Origin: PALSA-1004 sp963829085 | GTDB taxonomy: Bacteria > Pseudomonadota > Gammaproteobacteria > Burkholderiales > SG8-41 | DNA length: 64,000 bases | Assembly: GCA_963829085.1 (NCBI GenBank) | Contig: CAWHHJ010000015.1 | Span: 124,001 to 188,000, forward strand | Reading direction: 5' to 3' | Part shown: positions 63,426-64,000 of the stretch, piece after piece | Numbering within the stretch: the first letter of the stretch is position 1 | Layout of the letters: each line of letters starts with the position of its first letter | The notes under the pieces: model-generated | Seen by the model: the letters and a program-made list of their open reading frames with translations, nothing else | Database searches by the model: none | What the model was told of the DNA's origin: nothing | Made by a program: the position numbers and the translations under genes

Positions 63426-64000
63426 TAACACGGCGGCGATTCCTAATGAGCTTTGGCTTCGCTGCGACCGGATCGACACGGACGGCAATGGCTCAGCCGC
63501 AGGGAAAAATATGGCGAGTGGGTTTTGTCACCGCGCGCGGTCGTCCTGAGTCGATCGATGCTGACTTCATCGGCGCATTTCCGCGCGGCCTGCGCGAACT
63601 CGGTTACGTCGAAGGCAAGAACCTGGTGATCGAGTGGCGCTTTGAGCCCAAGCTTGACGCTCTGACGGCCGTCGCGGCGGAATTCGTGCGCCTTAAACTG
63701 GACGTCATCGTATCTGGATCGTCGCAGGCGATCGCCGCGCTCCAGAAAGCTACGACCAGCATTCCAATAGTGATGGCAACTTCCGGCGATCCGATCGGCA
63801 GCGGTTTTGTCAGAAATCTAGCCCGACCTGGTGGAAACATCACTGGCCTGTCGAACCTAACGAGTGACATTGGCGCGAAGCAATTGGAGCTGTTAGTCGG
63901 AATGGTACCAAAGCTCTCACATGTGGCTGTTTTGCTAAATCCGCTCAACCCTTCTATGGTCTCTTTCCTTAAGAACGTTCAGTCCGCAGCGCAGGTACAT
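63422..64000 (+). CDS. ABC-type solute-binding protein (ABC_sub_bind), copy 3 (runs off the window)
   Basis: 193 residues visible from GTG 63422, overlapping copy 2 by 4 bp. MITRRRFLMSFGFAATGSTR signal, WRVGFVTARG, LRELGYVEGKNLVIEWRFEP, SIPIVMATSGDPIGSGFVRN and LARPGGNITGLSN. The C-terminal part lies beyond the window edge. Third tandem receptor. Confidence 0.88.
   Translation, partial: MITRRRFLMSFGFAATGSTRTAMAQPQGKIWRVGFVTARGRPESIDADFIGAFPRGLRELGYVEGKNLVIEWRFEPKLDALTAVAAEFVRLKLDVIVSGSSQAIAALQKATTSIPIVMATSGDPIGSGFVRNLARPGGNITGLSNLTSDIGAKQLELLVGMVPKLSHVAVLLNPLNPSMVSFLKNVQSAAQVH

Overview
The window looks like chromosomal DNA of a betaproteobacterium, most likely Burkholderiales. This is inferred from a type IV pilus minor-pilin operon ordered fimT-pilV-pilW-pilX-pilY1-pilE, at least four PEP-CTERM secreted proteins, a TctC/Bug solute receptor, tandem ABC_sub_bind proteins and a Crp/Fnr domain of the type common in that order. 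No rRNA is present. The only complete RNA gene seen is a tRNA-Cys (50250-50323), preceded by the 3' half of a tRNA-Gly.

Layout. 1-0.7 kb: end of an unknown gene and a small HTH-like gene. 0.9-8.0 kb (minus): the minor-pilin/PilY1 operon, which builds and primes the type IV pilus tip. 8.9-21 kb: accessory mosaic of small genes (RRM-like, zinc-ribbon, HNH, small membrane proteins), two PEP-CTERM proteins, a PhoD-like phosphoesterase, and broken FecR, Crp/Fnr and spore-coat-U genes. 21.7-23.6 kb: hybrid histidine kinase. 24-27 kb: VOC protein, a broken secreted-protein gene joined to a DUF72 fragment, a PEP-CTERM protein and a zinc-ribbon pair. 28-31.8 kb: two large propeller-like proteins. 32.1-33.4 kb: an IS3-family element with recognisable inverted repeats beside a truncated HTH gene. 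34.6-38.4 kb: a protein with an NHLP-like C-terminus, a PEP-CTERM protein and a TIR-membrane protein. 38.7-40.7 kb: TctC receptor plus a 2-hydroxyacid dehydrogenase. 40.9-50.5 kb: a second accessory mosaic with many zinc-ribbon genes, a phage-type repressor, a HEPN-like gene, transposase and HNH remnants, ending at the tRNA-Gly fragment and tRNA-Cys. 50.7-61 kb: signalling genes (two histidine kinases, a broken response regulator, a broken LuxR regulator), lipoprotein and small membrane proteins, and an alpha/beta hydrolase. 61.4-64 kb: three tandem ABC_sub_bind receptor genes.

The most unusual feature is the set of dispersed, multi-copy families of very small genes: about a dozen zinc-ribbon proteins sharing a CxxC...PTxxPxH...YxCxxC-x-xW layout, often as tandem pairs overlapping by 4 bp; five single-domain RRM-like proteins or remnants; one intact and three decayed HNH-like genes lying near zinc-ribbon genes; and three members of a DLFxRL family. 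Copies share downstream repeats and terminators, so the family was amplified as cassettes and is now decaying.

Many genes carry single-base frameshifts that a one-nucleotide shift would repair. Either the accessory regions are decaying or the assembly has indel errors; read-level checks would decide.
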